Source of the DNA: JBBTCJ01 sp038043285
Lineage (GTDB): Bacteria; Planctomycetota; Phycisphaerae; UBA1845
Length of the DNA: 29,057 nt
Assembly: GCA_038043285.1 (NCBI GenBank)
Contig: JBBTCJ010000030.1
Coordinates: 1-29,057, forward strand
Direction: 5' to 3'
Shown here: in pieces, positions 6,837-13,333 of the stretch
Numbering within the stretch: position 1 is the first letter of the stretch
Layout of the letters: each line of letters starts with the position of its first letter
The notes under the pieces: generated by a model
The model's input: the letters and a program-made list of their open reading frames with translations, nothing else
The model's database searches: none
Told to the model about the DNA's origin: nothing
Translations under genes and position numbers: made by a program

Positions 6837-7196
6837 ATGAAGACGCGAAACATTGTCAAAGTGGCACTTGACGAAAAGGATAAAGAACAGTTTGACAAGA
6901 TCGTCGAACAGCTCGGAATGAAGCAGCAGGAGGCGATTGGCCGGCTTGTACGCTGGTTTTCGAAGCAACAACGATTGTGGCAGATTCTTGTGATGGGCCT
7001 TGTGCCTGAGGGGGACGTGCCAGCTTTTAGGGATATGCTTCGGCGGCTGGACAAGGGGGCTGGTACCGAACAACCGGCTGACGTGACGGCGGAACAAGCG
7101 ATGTTGATGGGGAAGATGCTGAAAATCCTAGAGACGCAACGTGCTCAGAGAAGAGGGGAAGCAAAACAGCAACGTCGTGAGTCGGCATCTGGTTGA
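6837..7196 (+). CDS. Ribbon-helix-helix regulator with C-terminal helical domain (rightward)
   Basis: Predicted 119 aa from ATG 6837, chosen for its Shine-Dalgarno and because the upstream extension would run through the operators. RNIVKVALDEKDKEQFDKIVEQLGMKQQEAIGRLVRWFSKQ (residues 4-44) has the strand-helix-helix pattern of RHH proteins. A second helical part follows (LWQILVMGLVPEGDVPAFRDMLRRL), and the tail is charged. It is the first rightward gene of the control region and the most likely lysogeny repressor or antirepressor of this element, standing in for the Mu c repressor and Ner, neither of which is seen. Base composition is less GC-rich than in the surrounding genes. Confidence 0.75.
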   Translation: MKTRNIVKVALDEKDKEQFDKIVEQLGMKQQEAIGRLVRWFSKQQRLWQILVMGLVPEGDVPAFRDMLRRLDKGAGTEQPADVTAEQAMLMGKMLKILETQRAQRRGEAKQQRRESASG

Positions 7197-7478
7197 GGTA
7201 GTAGTGAGCGCAGTCGAGAATTATGTTTCGTGGTGATGTCAGTGATGCCGGTAGTTGCGGCATGAAGCCCTCCCTGGACGAAACGGACGGACGGGCGTCG
7301 TCCCTGACGGCACAATTCCTTGGCCACCGTCCGCCCGGTTAGGGGCTGGCATCCGCCGGGTTGGATCGCCACGAGCCGACCCGGCGGATCACGGGGCCTT
7401 GTACGGGTTCTGTTAGGTAAAGTCAAGGGGATTTTCGATAAAAGATTTGAGATTTCAGAGGGAAGGGAAAACCCTGTG
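7197..7478. other. Gene-free stretch with an 11-bp perfect inverted repeat
   Basis: No supported gene. ATCCGCCGGGT at 7351-7361 is perfectly inverted at 7379-7389, with a 17-nt loop. No T-run follows, so a simple intrinsic terminator is doubtful; it may be a structured leader for the gene at 7479 or another interspersed repeat. Confidence 0.6.
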
Positions 7479-8132
7479 ATGAATGTGTATTGCGCGAATT
7501 GCGAGAATGCCTGCTCAGAAGAAGCGCGAGTGTGTCCGCAGTGCGGGCATCCGCTGGCGGCGATGGGCGAGATGGGCGTTGCCGATGGGAAGGTGCACGA
7601 TGATCGAGAATGGGCGCGGAGTGGCGCTGCGACGGCATGGGTTGGGCAGTCCCTATCTAGCCCGCGAGGGGGGGTTTCATGGAAGAAGGTAGGGGCGTGC
7701 TGCGTGTTGGGTTCCCTCGCCGTTTGGATGCCTGTGAACAGCTGGAGATCGACGAAACGCGATGAACGCGATGTGCTGGAAGTGATGCGGCGGCAGCAGG
7801 AAGCGGCAAACGAATGGAAGCGGCGGCGTCAGAAGCGCCAACGGCACATCGAAGATCTGTCGGATCGGCGAGAGGAAGGCGGGTTTACGCTGGAGGAATC
7901 GGCGCGGGCACTTCAAGTGGCAGAGTCAATCAGTGAGCGGTTCCCGACACTGGACGATTGGGCGGTTGATGAAGCGGTGGCCTTTCTTTTCGGAACAGGG
8001 GTGTCGAAGCAGGAGATGGCGGAAGCGGCAGTGCTTGTGCATTGGGATAAACTGGAGTTCGATCCGGACGCGACGGCCATGCGAAAGGCACGGAGGTTGG
8101 CGAAGGTCGCGGCGGACGCGCGTGTCCCCTGA
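7479..8132 (+). CDS. Zinc-ribbon, membrane-anchored protein with a tape-measure-like C-terminal domain
   Basis: Predicted 217 aa. Residues 5-22 form a zinc ribbon (CANC...CPQC) and residues about 70-86 a hydrophobic helix (VGACCVLGSLAVWMPV), followed by a basic coil (92-125). Residues 103-204 align with residues 169-272 of the tape-measure protein at 21076-22464: RQQEA.NE, IE..SD.R.EGGFT, EAVA.LFG, AEAA.L and LEF are shared, about 50 identities over about 100 positions by hand count. The order membrane helix, coil, domain is the same in both. The gene follows the RHH switch and has its own AGGGAAGGG ribosome site. A superinfection-exclusion role through tape-measure mimicry is inferred from architecture and location. 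It may instead be a duplicated, repurposed tail gene. Confidence 0.8.
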   Translation: MNVYCANCENACSEEARVCPQCGHPLAAMGEMGVADGKVHDDREWARSGAATAWVGQSLSSPRGGVSWKKVGACCVLGSLAVWMPVNSWRSTKRDERDVLEVMRRQQEAANEWKRRRQKRQRHIEDLSDRREEGGFTLEESARALQVAESISERFPTLDDWAVDEAVAFLFGTGVSKQEMAEAAVLVHWDKLEFDPDATAMRKARRLAKVAADARVP

Positions 8133-8146
8133 AAAATCCTGAAAAT

Positions 8147-8166
8147 CCCGCTTGACTTTTCGCGGG
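8147..8166 (+). terminator. Short stem-loop after the tape-measure-like gene
   Basis: CCCGC (8147-8151) pairs with GCGGG (8162-8166) around a loop TTGACTTTTC, 14 nt after the stop. There is no T-tract after the stem, so termination is uncertain. Confidence 0.3.
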
Positions 8167-8380
8167 AGTAGACGACACTTGAACCAGAGCGATGGGCGTT
8201 TCCTGGCGCGGAACGCCCGTCGGAGCTGTTTTTCCGCAGGCGAAGTAAAAGCCAATACGTCCCCACGCAGCGAAGGCTTGCGCACCGGAAAGGTGCGCAG
8301 GGATGCAGCTTTCGACAACGGAATGTCCAGCCAAACCCTACCCTCCCCATGAAAATGGGATGAGGCCGCTTCTTGACGGG

Positions 8381-8408
8381 CCACTTCCTCACGGGCGCGG
8401 TACGGATC
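8381..8408. repeat. Interspersed 28-bp repeat copy, diverged, with a partial copy just before
   Basis: 8381-8408 matches the family except for the start (CCACTT) and near the end (TACGGATC). A truncated copy CCGCTTCTTGACGGG precedes it at 8366-8380, giving a head-to-tail pair. Confidence 0.75.
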
Positions 8409-8422
8409 GGCGGCGGACGTCT

Positions 8423-8439
8423 GGTGGGCGATGCCCACC
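8423..8439. repeat. Palindromic hairpin repeat GGTGGGCGATGCCCACC
   Basis: Identical to the copy at 6355-6371, including the following CTAC. Confidence 0.85.
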
Positions 8440-8485
8440 CTACAAAGGGCGCGGCTCCGTTCAAACGGCGCGAATCAAAAAAGAC

Positions 8486-8513
8486 CCGCTTCCTGACGGG
8501 CGCGGCTCTGATC
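8486..8513. repeat. Interspersed 28-bp repeat copy
   Basis: Core CTTCCTGACGGGCGCGG followed by CTCTGATC; differs from the 5279 copy by one base (G for C). Confidence 0.85.
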
Positions 8514-8787
8514 GACAGAGCGGCTCGGATCCAACGGCTTCATTCTCTTTACCTCCGCGCACGGACGCGGGACTCCTCCACCCGCGTCCGGGCGCTGCAC
8601 TCATCCATCCGGCCAGAAATCCACGGAGGACGCAAGGACGAAAAGACCACACCCTGGGAGCGCCGGCGGGAGCGGCGGAGCTGTGCCCGCCGGCGCGAAA
8701 CCACAACCGCCGCCCACGAGGGGCGGCGCTACGCAAACAGGTGGGCGATGCCCATCCTACTCATGCGCTAACCACACGAGAGCAGTA

Positions 8788-8823
8788 CCCCATCCGGCGA
8801 ATCCAAAAAGGGGCCGGATGGGG
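8788..8823. repeat. Perfect 11-bp inverted repeat (strong hairpin)
   Basis: CCCCATCCGGC (8788-8798) is inverted at 8813-8823 around a 14-nt loop containing AAAAA. It could form a strong bidirectional hairpin, possibly a terminator or another repeat family. Confidence 0.75.
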
Positions 8824-8837
8824 CGCGCGAGCACAGC

Positions 8838-8887
8838 CACGGCCGGAGCGGCCGTGTCACGACATGGCACGGTGGGCGGCGCCCACC
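8838..8887. repeat. Three abutting hairpins forming a mosaic repeat
   Basis: CACGGCC-GGAGC-GGCCGTG (8838-8856) runs into GTGTCACGACATGGCAC (8854-8870) and then GGTGGGCGGCGCCCACC (8871-8887). The second unit is a variant of the palindrome at 9045-9061 and the third a variant of the one at 8423. Confidence 0.75.
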
Positions 8888-9001
8888 ACGGGAAGGCGCG
8901 AGGTCTTGCGGATGGACCGGTGCGTCGCCGCGGGCGGAGCAGGGATGCCCCGGCCGCGGGCTTTGAGGACGGGCGACGGTTTCAAAAAGGAGTGACAGAG
9001 T

Positions 9002-9403
9002 ATGACACTTGCGAAAAGGGCTTGTTTTACTGGGTTTTGGGCGTGTGCCACGACGTGGCACTGTGGATGCCTGAGGCCGAACATGGAGCCGATCGAGCGG
9101 GGCATCTCCACGGTGGTCTCGGAGGTGATCAAGCCCGCGGTGGAGAAGTTCGCGGGGGAGCTTTCCAGCCGCAGCGGGCAGATCCAGGGACAGGGGTCGA
9201 TCATCAATCCGGGGTACGTGATCGAGGGGTTCGCCAGCGCCGGGCCGGCGACGACGTTTAAGTTCGTGATGCGGGTGGACGGGGTGAGCGCCAACGTGGC
9301 GGCGGCGGGCCAGGCAGACGCGGGACAGCAAGCGACGGTGCCGCCGCCGGTGATGCGGGAGGAGGCGGCGAAGCCGCCGGAAGACGAAAAACCGACGCCG
9401 TAG
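9002..9403 (+). CDS. Small protein with hydrophobic N-terminus, unknown function
   Basis: Predicted 133 aa. The ATG at 9002 has AAGGAG upstream. The N-terminus (KRACFTGFWACATTWHCGC) is basic then hydrophobic and Cys-rich, like a signal or lipoprotein leader, though no standard lipobox is clear. The middle (about 30-80) is helix then strands with GQGSIINPGYVIEGFASAGPA, and the tail is rich in Pro, Glu and Ala. Codons near residues 14-20 lie in a perfect 17-bp palindrome (9045-9061) that belongs to an interspersed repeat family. It is the first gene of the late operon and may be an envelope or lysis-module component. Confidence 0.6.
   Translation: MTLAKRACFTGFWACATTWHCGCLRPNMEPIERGISTVVSEVIKPAVEKFAGELSSRSGQIQGQGSIINPGYVIEGFASAGPATTFKFVMRVDGVSANVAAAGQADAGQQATVPPPVMREEAAKPPEDEKPTP
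9045..9061. repeat. Perfect palindrome GTGCCACG-A-CGTGGCAC inside a gene
   Basis: Eight-base arms around a single A. Variant at 8854-8870. It encodes part of the hydrophobic leader of the gene at 9002. Confidence 0.8.
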
Positions 9404-9499
9404 GGCCGACGGAGCGCCGTCGAGGGAGGCCCGCTTCCGGACCCTTGACGTCGCTGCGCGACGTAAAGGGCGGGCGGGCGCGGTACGAACAAAAGAGGC

Positions 9500-9527
9500 C
9501 CGCTTCCTGACGGGCGCGGCTCTGATC
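9500..9527. repeat. Interspersed 28-bp repeat copy in the gap 9404-9551
   Basis: The copy and its flanks (about 60 bp from 9481) match the region around 10531 with only a few differences, so the duplicated unit is longer than 28 bp here. Confidence 0.85.
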
Positions 9528-9551
9528 AAACGGCGCGGCAGGGAAACGGCG

Positions 9552-9815
9552 ATGGGACGAACGAAACGGGCGTGGGAGACGGTGAAGCTGGCGGCGACCT
9601 TGTCGGCGATCATGATCGCGGGGGTCTGGATCGCAGCGGCGATTCTGGCGGCGCTGGGCTGTCATCTGCACCTGCACTGGGGCGAGAAACACTACGGACC
9701 CAAGGCCCCGGCCATCACACGGGGAGGCGAGGAAACGACGCCGCAGCCGGGCGGAGAAGAGGCGGTCATCGAGACGGACGACGCGGTGATCGTCATCGAG
9801 CCGCGGGAACAGTGA
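9552..9815 (+). CDS. Small single-helix membrane protein
   Basis: Predicted 87 aa. Residues 10-35 (VKLAATLSAIMIAGVWIAAAILAAL) form a long transmembrane helix after a basic N-terminus, then HLHLHWGEKHYG and an acidic C-terminal tail (about 50-87). The gene lies just after a repeat copy. With the next gene it forms a pair of small membrane proteins ahead of the packaging genes, a usual position for holin or spanin functions, but no family match is evident. Confidence 0.6.
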   Translation: MGRTKRAWETVKLAATLSAIMIAGVWIAAAILAALGCHLHLHWGEKHYGPKAPAITRGGEETTPQPGGEEAVIETDDAVIVIEPREQ

Positions 9816-9840
9816 AGCCCACTGGGCGAAGGAGAAGGCG

Positions 9841-10062
9841 ATGCTGAAGTGGATCAACGGGAAGAAAACCTACCTCGGACTCCTGGCGGCGGGAGCCATC
9901 GGACTGGCGGTATCCAGCGGGCTGGTGGAGTGGGAAACAGTCGAATGGCTGGCGGTGATCGTGGGCACGTGGACCGGCGTGGCGATCACCCACAAGGCGG
10001 ACAAGGCCATTGATGCGGCGGCGAAAAAGCCGGTGATTCACGGGGGAAACGGCAGGTATTGA
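9841..10062 (+). CDS. Small two-helix membrane protein, holin-like
   Basis: Predicted 73 aa. It opens with WINGKKTYLGLLAAGAIGLAVSSG, has a second hydrophobic segment TVEWLAVIVGTWTGVAITH, and ends in a basic tail. This arrangement (INGKKTY-I/L-G start, two helices, Lys-rich tail) is common among short phage membrane proteins near lysis genes. A holin would open the inner membrane for an endolysin, but no endolysin is recognised in the window. AAGGAGAAGGCG precedes the ATG. Confidence 0.6.
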   Translation: MLKWINGKKTYLGLLAAGAIGLAVSSGLVEWETVEWLAVIVGTWTGVAITHKADKAIDAAAKKPVIHGGNGRY

Positions 10063-10071
10063 TCGCGGGCG

Positions 10072-10494
10072 ATGACCAACGGAACGTTCAACGCGAGATG
10101 TTCGGCGTGCCTGAGGGAACTGTACGAGAACCTCGACGGGGGTTCGCCGGGGCCGATCGCGGCGATCGACCTGGCGTCGAAGTGCGGCATCGCCCACTGG
10201 GAGCACGAGACCAAACGGCGACGCATCCGCGAGGTGATCGAAGACCTGCGACGGCAGGGGCACAAGATCGTCGCGGGGTTCCGCAAGGACAGCGAGACGG
10301 GCTGCGAACTGGGCTACTGGATGGCGCGCGACGACGCGGAATGGAAAGCGTACCTCGAAGCGCGGCGGAGCAGCGCACGGTTTGAGTTCGCGGTGACGCG
10401 GCGGATGCAGCAGGCGGCGGGGGAACGAGCGGGCGGGCAGGGAAAGCTGTTTGACGGAGACGCGGCGAACGCCACGGCGTGGGCGAAGACGTAG
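10072..10494 (+). CDS. Winged-helix DNA-binding phage protein
   Basis: Predicted 140 aa. Residues about 27-85 make a winged helix: helices IAAIDLASKCGI and KRRRIREVIEDLRRQGHKI, then wing strands IVAGFRKDSETGCELGYWMA. The C-terminal helix (DDAEWKAYLEARRSSARFEFAVTRRMQQA) is typical of the small wHTH proteins found in many phage early or middle regions, which may load replication proteins or regulate transcription. The target is unknown. Start ATG 10072, 9 nt after the previous stop. Confidence 0.65.
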   Translation: MTNGTFNARCSACLRELYENLDGGSPGPIAAIDLASKCGIAHWEHETKRRRIREVIEDLRRQGHKIVAGFRKDSETGCELGYWMARDDAEWKAYLEARRSSARFEFAVTRRMQQAAGERAGGQGKLFDGDAANATAWAKT

Positions 10495-10530
10495 GGCCGA
10501 GGACGGACAAACGGCACGGACAAGAGAGGC

Positions 10531-10558
10531 CCGCTTCCTCACGGGCGCGGCTCTGATC
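10531..10558. repeat. Interspersed 28-bp repeat copy in the gap 10495-10583
   Basis: Same as the 5279 and 6161 copies. It is followed by AAACGACGCGGCGCTGATCGAC, a further partial copy of the end motif. Confidence 0.85.
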
Positions 10559-10583
10559 AAACGACGCGGCGCTGATCGACGAC

Positions 10584-10868
10584 ATGACGGAACAGAAAAA
10601 ACAGAGCGCGGCGCAGCGGGTCGCGGAGCGGTTGCGGGTGCTGGCGTGGGCGGTGGAGAAGATGCGCGAGGGAGTGCCCGATGGGAACCGTCCGGTGGAC
10701 CTGGCGGAAGGGCGCTTCGCGCGGGAGCACGACGAGATGCTGACCACGCTGATCGTGGGGATGCAGCGATTTGTGGCCCCGCTGGAACTGGACATCCCGG
10801 AGGAGCATTACCGCCATCCGGGATGCGCGACGCTGACGTGCCGCTGGCGGCCGGAGGATACGGGCTGA
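10584..10868 (+). CDS. Small helical phage protein, unknown function
   Basis: Predicted 94 aa, largely helical at the N-terminus (AQRVAERLRVLAWAVEKMREGV) with a second helix EHDEMLTTLIVGMQRFV and no recognised domain. The stop overlaps the next start as TGATG, so it is co-translated with the Mu gp25-like gene. In Mu-like phages this position holds small unassigned proteins before the terminase. Confidence 0.6.
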   Translation: MTEQKKQSAAQRVAERLRVLAWAVEKMREGVPDGNRPVDLAEGRFAREHDEMLTTLIVGMQRFVAPLELDIPEEHYRHPGCATLTCRWRPEDTG

Positions 10869-11191
10869 TGGCGCTGACGGCGGCGGACTACGCCTCGATC
10901 GCGGGCATCGTGGCCGGATTCGTGGGGGCGCCGATGGGCATCATGCTGTGGAACGTGCGGGCGATGCGCGGCGACCTGGCCAAGCTGGACGAACGAATCA
11001 CCCGGGTGGAACAAGATAAAGTCTCGCACACCGACTGGGTGCGGGTGACGCAGTCGCAGCTGAGCCGGCAGAACCGGATGAGCGAGCAGCTCGCCGAGTT
11101 GTCGGGCAAGCTGGACGCGACCATCGGAATATCGGGGGGACTGAAACGCATCGGAGAGGCATTGGAGCGGCGGATGGAGATTCGAACGTGA
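10868..11191 (+). CDS. Mu gp25-like membrane/coiled-coil protein (DUF2730-like)
   Basis: Predicted 107 aa. One transmembrane helix (about 8-30, YASIAGIVAGFVGAPMGIMLW) is followed by a coiled coil (RAMRGDLAKLDERITRVEQ...QMSEQLAELSGKLD-type heptads) reaching the C-terminus. Helix plus coil, about 110 aa, directly before a gp26-like winged-helix gene, is the arrangement of Mu gp25. Its role in Mu is not established. The start is taken at 10868, where ATG overlaps the previous TGA. Confidence 0.65.
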   Translation: MALTAADYASIAGIVAGFVGAPMGIMLWNVRAMRGDLAKLDERITRVEQDKVSHTDWVRVTQSQLSRQNRMSEQLAELSGKLDATIGISGGLKRIGEALERRMEIRT

Positions 11192-11496
11192 GCAGCTACG
11201 AAGAGGCGCGGGCACGGATGATCAAACAGACGCGGCGGGAAATCCTCTCCGCCTTGGCGCTGATGTACGAGAGCCAGCCGATGGGATTCGTCCAGGTGTG
11301 CGCGGCGCTGACGCACCTCGAACTGCCCGACGAGTCGTACGTGAAGAAGGACCTGACCTACCTTTGCGAGAAGGGGTACGTCCGCTGGGTCAACGAGGGG
11401 CGGATGACGCCGTGGCACGAGCGCTTCTACAAGCTGACGGCCTCGGGCAAGGACATCGTCGACCGGATCGACGTGGACGCGACGCTGGAGCCGTGA
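11188..11496 (+). CDS. Mu gp26-like winged-helix protein (VpaChn25_0724 family)
   Basis: Predicted 102 aa. It begins with GTG overlapping the previous TGA. Helix REILSALALMYESQPMGFVQVCAALTHL, then YVKKDLTYLCEKGYVRWVNEG and the LTASGKDIVDR ending, match the winged-helix family that lies just upstream of the terminase genes in Mu-like phages. It is likely a DNA-binding or regulatory protein; the target is unknown. Confidence 0.75.
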   Translation: MSSYEEARARMIKQTRREILSALALMYESQPMGFVQVCAALTHLELPDESYVKKDLTYLCEKGYVRWVNEGRMTPWHERFYKLTASGKDIVDRIDVDATLEP

Positions 11497-11502
11497 GGCC
11501 GC

Positions 11503-11537
11503 GAATGGTGAATGCAGAATGCGGGAATCAGGAATCC
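11503..11537. repeat. Heptamer tandem repeat, five units (GAATGNN type)
   Basis: GAATGGT, GAATGCA, GAATGCG, GGAATCA, GGAATCC: five 7-mers again, spanning the predicted start of the next gene (ATG 11505). Confidence 0.8.
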
Positions 11538-12032
11538 ATTCCGCGCTGGGTGGTCAATGCGGCGGAGGGGGCGCAGCGCGAGCCGGGCGAGCTGTGGGAG
11601 CGGATCAACGCCCTGCTGCGGGACGGCTGGCAGCCGGCGGCGGTGCGGCGGGAGCTCTCCATTCCCGAGCAGCAGGAGCGGTCGCTGGAGGAGCTGGGCC
11701 GGAAGTACCGCTACCGCCGGGTGATTGCCCCCATGAGCCGGCTGCGGGAGACGCTGTCCGCGGGGGCGGCGTCGATGGGCCCCAACGTGGTCAAGCTGTT
11801 CGGCATGGTGCTGGCCCAGGCGCTGTCGCCGGACACGGAGGAGAACAAACGGCAGCGGGCGGCGGACATTCTGGTGGACTTCCTGGCCCACGTGGAGCGG
11901 ATCGGGCAGCGGGCGGAGGAGTCGGAACGTGAGCAGGATGCGAGCCCAACGGGGCCGACGGAGAACGCGGAGCAGATGCTTAATCGCATCGCTCGCGACG
12001 TGTTTGGCCTGGTGCGCCATGACGGAAAGTAA
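11505..12032 (+). CDS. Putative small terminase subunit (Mu gp27 position)
   Basis: Predicted 175 aa. An early helical region includes a possible helix-turn-helix (LLRDGWQPAAVRRELSIPEQQERSLEELGRKYRYRR), followed by an oligomerisation-type helical part (AGAASMGPNVVKLFGMVLAQAL...ADILVDFLAHVERIGQRAEES). It lies directly before the large terminase and overlaps it by 14 nt, the place of the DUF3486 small terminase in Mu. It would recognise packaging DNA and recruit gp28. The first 11 residues are encoded by a heptamer repeat; a GTG at 11550 would exclude them. Assignment relies mainly on position. Confidence 0.6.
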   Translation: MVNAECGNQESIPRWVVNAAEGAQREPGELWERINALLRDGWQPAAVRRELSIPEQQERSLEELGRKYRYRRVIAPMSRLRETLSAGAASMGPNVVKLFGMVLAQALSPDTEENKRQRAADILVDFLAHVERIGQRAEESEREQDASPTGPTENAEQMLNRIARDVFGLVRHDGK

Positions 12033-13326
12033 CGCCCCGGCGATTGCGCTGCTGCCATACCAGCGGCGGGCCGGGGAGACCACGGCGCGGTTCACCTGGA
12101 ACAACTGGAGCCGCCAGGTGGGCAAGAGTACGGCGTTTTCCCTGCGGCGCATCCTGCGGGGGATGCAACGGGGGCGGAACCAGATTTTTCTTTCGGCGGG
12201 CGAACGGCAGAGCCGCGAGCTGATGATGAAGGCCAAGCAACACGTGGAGGCGATGAAGATCGCCGCCGACTGGTCGGAGCATGACCTGTTCGAGGGGACG
12301 AGCTTCAAGCAGCTGGAGATTGCCATCCCGCGATTCCGGATGCGGATCATCGGACTGCCGGCCAACCCGAACACGGCGCGGGGATTCTCCGGAGACGTGC
12401 TGCTGGACGAGTTCGCCATGCACAAGGAGGACCGGGCCATCTGGGCCTCGGTGTTCCCCACGGTGCTGCGCGGCGAGGGGGAACTGGACATCTGCTCCAC
12501 GCCCAAGGGCCGGCAGAACATGTTCTACATGCTCCGCGACAACGACGCCTTCGCCGCGTCGACGGTGACCATCGACGAGGCCATCGCGGACGGCCTGGCC
12601 GTGGACCGCGACGCGCTGCACCGGGCGATGGGCGACGACGAACTCTTTCGACAGGAGTTTCTCTGCGAGTTCGTGGACGAGGCCACGGCCTTCTTGACCT
12701 ACGAGATGATCGGGGAGTGCGAGAAGGCGGAGCTGCCGCGGGAGCTGGACCTGGCGGCGCTGCGAGTTCTGACTGAGGACGTGGTGGTGGGGGTGGACGT
12801 GGGACGCAAGCACGACCTCACGGTCATCTGGCCGTTCGCGGTGGAGGGGCGAATCCTACGCAGCCTGGGGCTGATCGAACTGCGGGCGATGCGCTTTCGA
12901 GAGCAGTTCGAAGCGCTTTCGGAGGTGCTGTCGTGCCGCTGCGTGCGGCGCTGCGCCATCGACGCGACGGGGCTGGGCATGCAGTTGGCGGAAGAGGCGG
13001 TGGAGCGGTTCGGCGGGCACACCGTCGAGGCGTGCACCCTGAGCGGACCGTTCAAGGAGCAGATCGCGGCGCGGATGCGGAACCGATTCACCGACCGGCT
13101 GATGGCCATTCCGGTGGACGACGGGGTGCGCAACGATCTGCATGGGGTGCGGAAGACGGTGACCAACGCGGGCAACGTGCGGCTGGACGCACCGCGGGAG
13201 GACGGCAGCCACGCGGACCGGTTCTGGGCGGCGGCGCTGGCGTGCCACGCGGGGGCGGAAGAGGTGGGGCCGTTCGAGGGCGTGCTGGGGCCGCGCCTGG
13301 GTGGGGCGGGACTGAGGAACGTGTAG
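12019..13326 (+). CDS. Large terminase subunit (Mu gp28-like)
   Basis: Predicted 435 aa. This is the motor ATPase and nuclease that packages DNA into proheads. The ATPase part has a Walker A variant RQVGKST (32-38), Walker B VLLDE (127-131, with D130 and E131) and the coupling motif STPKG (160-164). The C-terminal RNase H-like nuclease shows three acidic ligands: D260 (VGVDVGRKHD), D315 (CAIDATGLG) and D400 (GSHADRFWA). RQxGKS is characteristic of the Mu gp28 group, which packages headful from the host junction. All key residues are present, so the gene looks intact. Confidence 0.92.
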   Translation: MTESNAPAIALLPYQRRAGETTARFTWNNWSRQVGKSTAFSLRRILRGMQRGRNQIFLSAGERQSRELMMKAKQHVEAMKIAADWSEHDLFEGTSFKQLEIAIPRFRMRIIGLPANPNTARGFSGDVLLDEFAMHKEDRAIWASVFPTVLRGEGELDICSTPKGRQNMFYMLRDNDAFAASTVTIDEAIADGLAVDRDALHRAMGDDELFRQEFLCEFVDEATAFLTYEMIGECEKAELPRELDLAALRVLTEDVVVGVDVGRKHDLTVIWPFAVEGRILRSLGLIELRAMRFREQFEALSEVLSCRCVRRCAIDATGLGMQLAEEAVERFGGHTVEACTLSGPFKEQIAARMRNRFTDRLMAIPVDDGVRNDLHGVRKTVTNAGNVRLDAPREDGSHADRFWAAALACHAGAEEVGPFEGVLGPRLGGAGLRNV

Positions 13327-13333
13327 GGCAACC

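Larger units (their letters stand above)
8133..9001. other. About 870 bp without genes, packed with hairpin repeats
   Basis: Open frames here have no domain, start site or codon signal, and are generated by repeats. Seen in order: a stem CCCGC/GCGGG (8147-8166), GGGCGTT/AACGCCC (8194-8218), GCGCACC-GGAAA-GGTGCGC (8280-8298), a partial and a full 28-bp repeat (8366-8408), a palindrome (8423-8439), another 28-bp repeat (8486-8513), CGCCGCCC/GGGCGGCG (8708-8728), a palindrome variant (8740-8756), an 11-bp inverted repeat (8788-8823), and three abutting hairpins (8838-8887). A promoter for the downstream operon may lie here but none is clear. Confidence 0.8.

Noticed and set aside
7256..7269. Exact 14-mer TGCGGCATGAAGCC shared with 17341-17354
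   Set aside because: One such match is expected by chance in about 29 kb, and the flanks do not match.
7145..7426. Minus-strand open frame of 93 codons after the rightward RHH gene
   Set aside because: It overlaps the RHH gene's end and a large inverted repeat, with no domain and no ribosome site.
8360..8890. CRISPR array
   Set aside because: The repeats are unequal in length and spacing, belong to different families, and there are no regular spacers or cas genes.
8303..8995. Plus-strand open frame of 230 codons in the repeat block
   Set aside because: Its peptide (PLPHGRG, VGDAHPT and similar) is the translation of the interspersed repeats.
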